NCBI GenBank assembly: GCA_025935235.1
Contig: JAICVT010000078.1
Coordinates: 1-13,374, forward strand
DNA length: 13,374 bases
DNA from: Ktedonobacterales bacterium
GTDB taxonomy: Bacteria; Chloroflexota; Ktedonobacteria; Ktedonobacterales; JADMIN01
Direction: 5' to 3'
Shown: positions 11,855 to 13,374 of the stretch, piece by piece
How positions within the stretch are numbered: position 1 is the stretch's first letter
Layout: each line of letters starts with the position of its first letter
Notes under the pieces: generated by a model
What the model was told of the DNA's origin: nothing
Seen by the model: only the letters and a program-made list of their open reading frames with translations
Databases searched by the model: none
Translations under genes and position numbers: made by a program

Positions 11855-12376
11855 CTATGGCCTGGGCTGCGGCGGTTGGCTGGCGCCATTCTGCTGGGAC
11901 TGCTGTTGTGGTTGCGCCGCTGGCCGCTGCGCCTGCTGGGTCTGTTGTTGCGGCTGTTGCTGCGGCTGTTGCTGCGGCTGTTGTTGCGTCTGCTGCTGCG
12001 GCTGGGCCTGCCACTGGGGCATGCTATTTTGCTGCTGTGGCTGCGGCAGCGCGGGCGTCTGCTGCTGTGGCCGCTGTTGTGGCACGGCCTGCTGGGTCGC
12101 CTGCGGCTGCTGCGCCTGCTGCGGGTGTGGCTGCGACGCCAGCGCCGTATTGCCAATCGCCTCGGCATAGCGCAGGTAGGTGTCTACCGACGCCACGACC
12201 ACGCGCGCTTCAATCGTCAGCAGCTCGATGCTCAACACCGAGACACGCGCCCAGGCGTCAATGACGATGCCTTTGTCGAGAATGCGGTCTATCAGATCCA
12301 GCAGCATGTTATTGGAGCCGCCACCGCTGCCTCCACTATGCTGGCCCCTCGACGAACTCGCTCGCGCGGATGTCAT
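11855..12376 (-). CDS. gvpA: Gas vesicle structural protein GvpA with N-terminal extension and ~90-residue Gln/Pro tail
   Basis: A 173-residue protein. Residues 25-75 are a GvpA core: LLDLIDRILDKGIVIDAWAR, then VSVLSIELLTIEARVVVA and SVDTYLRYAEAIG. The DAW, the IEARVVVASVDTYLxYAEAIG end and the LDKGIVI turn are diagnostic of GvpA rather than J or S. GvpA forms the rib of the vesicle shell, with the hydrophobic beta hairpin facing gas. Normal GvpA is ~70-75 residues. Here residues 1-23 are a Ser/Gly-rich extension and 84-173 are a Gln/Pro tail with QQQP and QQQT runs. The tail presumably faces the cytosol. The ATG at 12374-12376 follows GGGAGGCAAGAGCAG. It heads the operon and is the only GvpA in the window; a normal-length copy may exist elsewhere. 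The core is certain; the tail is not explained by the family. Confidence 0.95.
   Translation of the reverse strand: MTSARASSSRGQHSGGSGGGSNNMLLDLIDRILDKGIVIDAWARVSVLSIELLTIEARVVVASVDTYLRYAEAIGNTALASQPHPQQAQQPQATQQAVPQQRPQQQTPALPQPQQQNSMPQWQAQPQQQTQQQPQQQPQQQPQQQTQQAQRPAAQPQQQSQQNGASQPPQPRP
11942..11989. repeat. Four 12-bp tandem units coding the QQQP/QQQT tail of GvpA
   Basis: Units at 11942, 11954, 11966 and 11978 read CTGTTGTTGCGG, CTGTTGCTGCGG, CTGTTGCTGCGG and CTGTTGTTGCGT. On the minus strand they give the TQQQPQQQPQQQPQQQ stretch. The two middle copies are identical, and the mix of CAA and CAG codons elsewhere shows older expansions. Confidence 0.9.
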
Positions 12377-12462
12377 CTGCTCTTGCCTCCCTGCCAGTTC
12401 TGGTGAACCTTGCGTTTGACTCCGTAGGTGTGACCTGCCGCGCCCGCTGGGGGATGATCCAT
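12373..12462 (-). CDS. Possible 29-residue ORF overlapping the gvpA start
   Basis: A short frame from the ATG at 12460-12462, beginning MDHPPAGAAGHTYGVKRK, ends with TGA at 12373-12375, forming an ATGA overlap with gvpA, the same kind of junction used elsewhere in this operon. A GGAGG is present but only two bases from the ATG, which is too close. The frame is open upstream to 12645 with Arg-rich, non-coding-looking sequence. It may be a leader peptide that couples to gvpA, or nothing. Confidence 0.2.
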   Translation of the reverse strand: MDHPPAGAAGHTYGVKRKVHQNWQGGKSR

Positions 12463-12867
12463 CACCTCCACAGCGCGGGCGCGTCCGGTCGCATCATCCT
12501 TCGTGACGGGCGACCCGCGCGTCCACGGGCGCTGCTTGCCCCCGCTTCCTTGCGCGCCATCCGTGACCCCGCACCGCCGCGCGTCTGGGACTTCCCTGCC
12601 CGGCTCGCGTATGCGATGCTCATGGTCCGCGGAGAGTCTACGCACGATTCATGCCCATAGGTCTCGTAACCGGATCTGTAGCTGGGTGTCTGGCGTTCGC
12701 GCCCGTCAGACAACCCCGCTGCTGGCGCGCCTTCGCGAGCTATCGGGTGGACCTTCGGGCGGCTCACGGCAGGGGGTGTTCACTTTGGGCGGCCAACTGC
12801 GTCATGTATGGAGAGGAAAGCAACGAGGCGCCGCCGCGCGCTGGAGAGTGATCGAGGAGGAGCGTGC
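12377..12867. other. Divergent promoter region between gvpA and the L,D-transpeptidase
   Basis: About 490 bases between outward-facing genes. Several frames are open on both strands, but all translate as Arg/Pro/Ala-rich sequence without domains, except the tiny ORF noted at 12373-12462. It holds inverted repeats: CGCCCGC (12441-12447) with GCGGGCG (12475-12481), and TGTCTG (12687-12692) with CAGACA (12707-12712). The gvpA operon promoter should be here, but no clear -35/-10 pair is visible. Confidence 0.45.
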
Positions 12868-13374
12868 ATGCGGAATGAGCCGCCCGCCGAGGCTGCCGAC
12901 CTGGAGCGCGCCGACCGCCGTGGCCGCCTGCGCCGCGCGCTGCTGGTGGGGCTATGCGCCGCCATCCTGCTGACGCTGATCGGCGCGGGCGGCGTCTTCG
13001 CAGCGCGGCGCTATGCCACCGCGCGCCATGTCGCGCCCGCGCCGGTGGCCAACTTTACCATCCCGCTCGCGCCGATCGTGCGCCCTGGCTCGCCCAGTCA
13101 GCAGGCGCCCGCGCCCGAAGCGGTAGCGGATTGCCCCTGCTCCGCCGCGCACGCCAACATCCCGGCGCCCAGCTATGGCGTCCCACAGGTCAGCGGGCAG
13201 GTCGTGCTGGTCAGCATCACGCAGCAGTGGCTATGGGCCTATCAGGATCAGCGGCTGGTGATGGCCAGCGCCGTGACGACCGGCATGCCGCAGCTTCCCA
13301 CGCCGACCGGAACCTACCACATCACGATGAAAGAGTCGAACGTCTGGTTCTACTCGCCGTGGCCCTACGGCTCG
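12868..13374 (+). CDS. L,D-transpeptidase (YkuD domain), N-terminal part (runs off right edge)
   Basis: 169 codons are inside the window and the frame is open at the end. Residues 22-46 are a membrane anchor (basic RRGRLRRALL then LVGLCAAILLTLIGAGGVFA), and 50-105 a Pro/Ala-rich spacer containing CPC at 89-91. Residues 109-169 are the start of a YkuD domain: SGQVVLVSITQQWLWAYQDQ, RLVMASAVTTGM and the family signature PTPTGTYHI at 144-152, then YSPWPYGS. The catalytic H/S-x-G-C region lies beyond the window, so activity cannot be judged. Such enzymes cross-link peptidoglycan (3-3 bonds) outside the membrane. The ATG at 12868-12870 follows GAGGAGGAGCGTGC, a strong ribosome site. It is divergent from gvpA and probably unrelated in function. 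Confidence 0.85.
   Translation, partial: MRNEPPAEAADLERADRRGRLRRALLVGLCAAILLTLIGAGGVFAARRYATARHVAPAPVANFTIPLAPIVRPGSPSQQAPAPEAVADCPCSAAHANIPAPSYGVPQVSGQVVLVSITQQWLWAYQDQRLVMASAVTTGMPQLPTPTGTYHITMKESNVWFYSPWPYGS

Noticed and set aside
11876..12406. Leu-rich plus-strand ORF with repeated RLLL, looking like membrane segments
   Set aside because: It is the exact antisense of the gvpA Gln tail: CAG/CAA read backwards gives CTG/TTG. The gvpA core on the minus strand is certain.
12373..12973. Several ORFs of 90-156 residues on both strands upstream of gvpA
   Set aside because: All are Arg/Pro/Ala-rich, overlap each other and the start of the transpeptidase, and lack ribosome sites or domains.
1..13374. 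tRNA, rRNA, insertion sequence or phage integration features
   Set aside because: No cloverleaf, rRNA motif, transposase domain, terminal inverted repeat pair or target duplication was seen by eye on either strand.

Overview
This is a GC-rich window (roughly two thirds G+C). Most of it is a gas vesicle (gvp) gene cluster. Three GvpF/L paralogues and the A, J and S versions of the GvpA fold establish this without ambiguity. The organism is a GC-rich bacterium. The N-terminally anchored L,D-transpeptidase with a TGMPQLPTPTG / SPWP motif, together with a gvp cluster, suggests Ktedonobacteria (Chloroflexota) or possibly an actinobacterium. That placement is an inference from recall, since the window has no rRNA or other marker gene.

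Layout, left to right. (1) 1-1461, minus strand: the start of a glycosyltransferase-like gene, cut by the window edge, and a class I SAM methyltransferase with a long coiled-coil tail. These look like surface-glycan genes, separate from the gas vesicle genes. (2) 1808-4749, minus strand: a zinc-ribbon protein and two large Gln/Ala-rich helical proteins. The two large proteins share a repeat around an A-[LIM]-[QED]-P core and are candidates for a GvpC-like outer layer. (3) 5258-6800, plus strand: a Pro/Gln-rich protein with a central 11-residue glycine-zipper repeat and a C-terminal Cys, then a small J-domain co-chaperone. (4) 6797-12376, minus strand: the gvp operon, in transcription order gvpA, gvpF, gvpG, gvpL, gvpS, a second gvpL/F-like gene, a small TPR-like gene, gvpK, gvpJ. 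Several genes overlap by 4-20 bases. The order F-G-L-S-K-J matches the Bacillus (Priestia) megaterium cluster, with an extra gvpL/F and the TPR-like gene inserted between S and K. (5) 12868-end, plus strand: an L,D-transpeptidase, cut by the window edge.

How the genes may work together. GvpA is the shell subunit. GvpF/L, G, J, K and S are minor or assembly proteins needed to nucleate and build the shell. The J-domain and TPR-like proteins could handle folding of the very hydrophobic subunits. The two helical-repeat proteins and the PQ-rich protein may coat, stiffen or cluster vesicles. No gvpN or gvpO was found in the window.

The most unusual property is that most proteins in and around the cluster carry low-complexity tails or inserts encoded by 9-bp or 12-bp in-frame DNA repeats. 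The most striking case is a ~90-residue Gln/Pro tail on GvpA, normally a bare ~70-residue protein. Taken together this looks like a gas vesicle system with an elaborate disordered, Gln-rich coat that I do not recognise from described systems.
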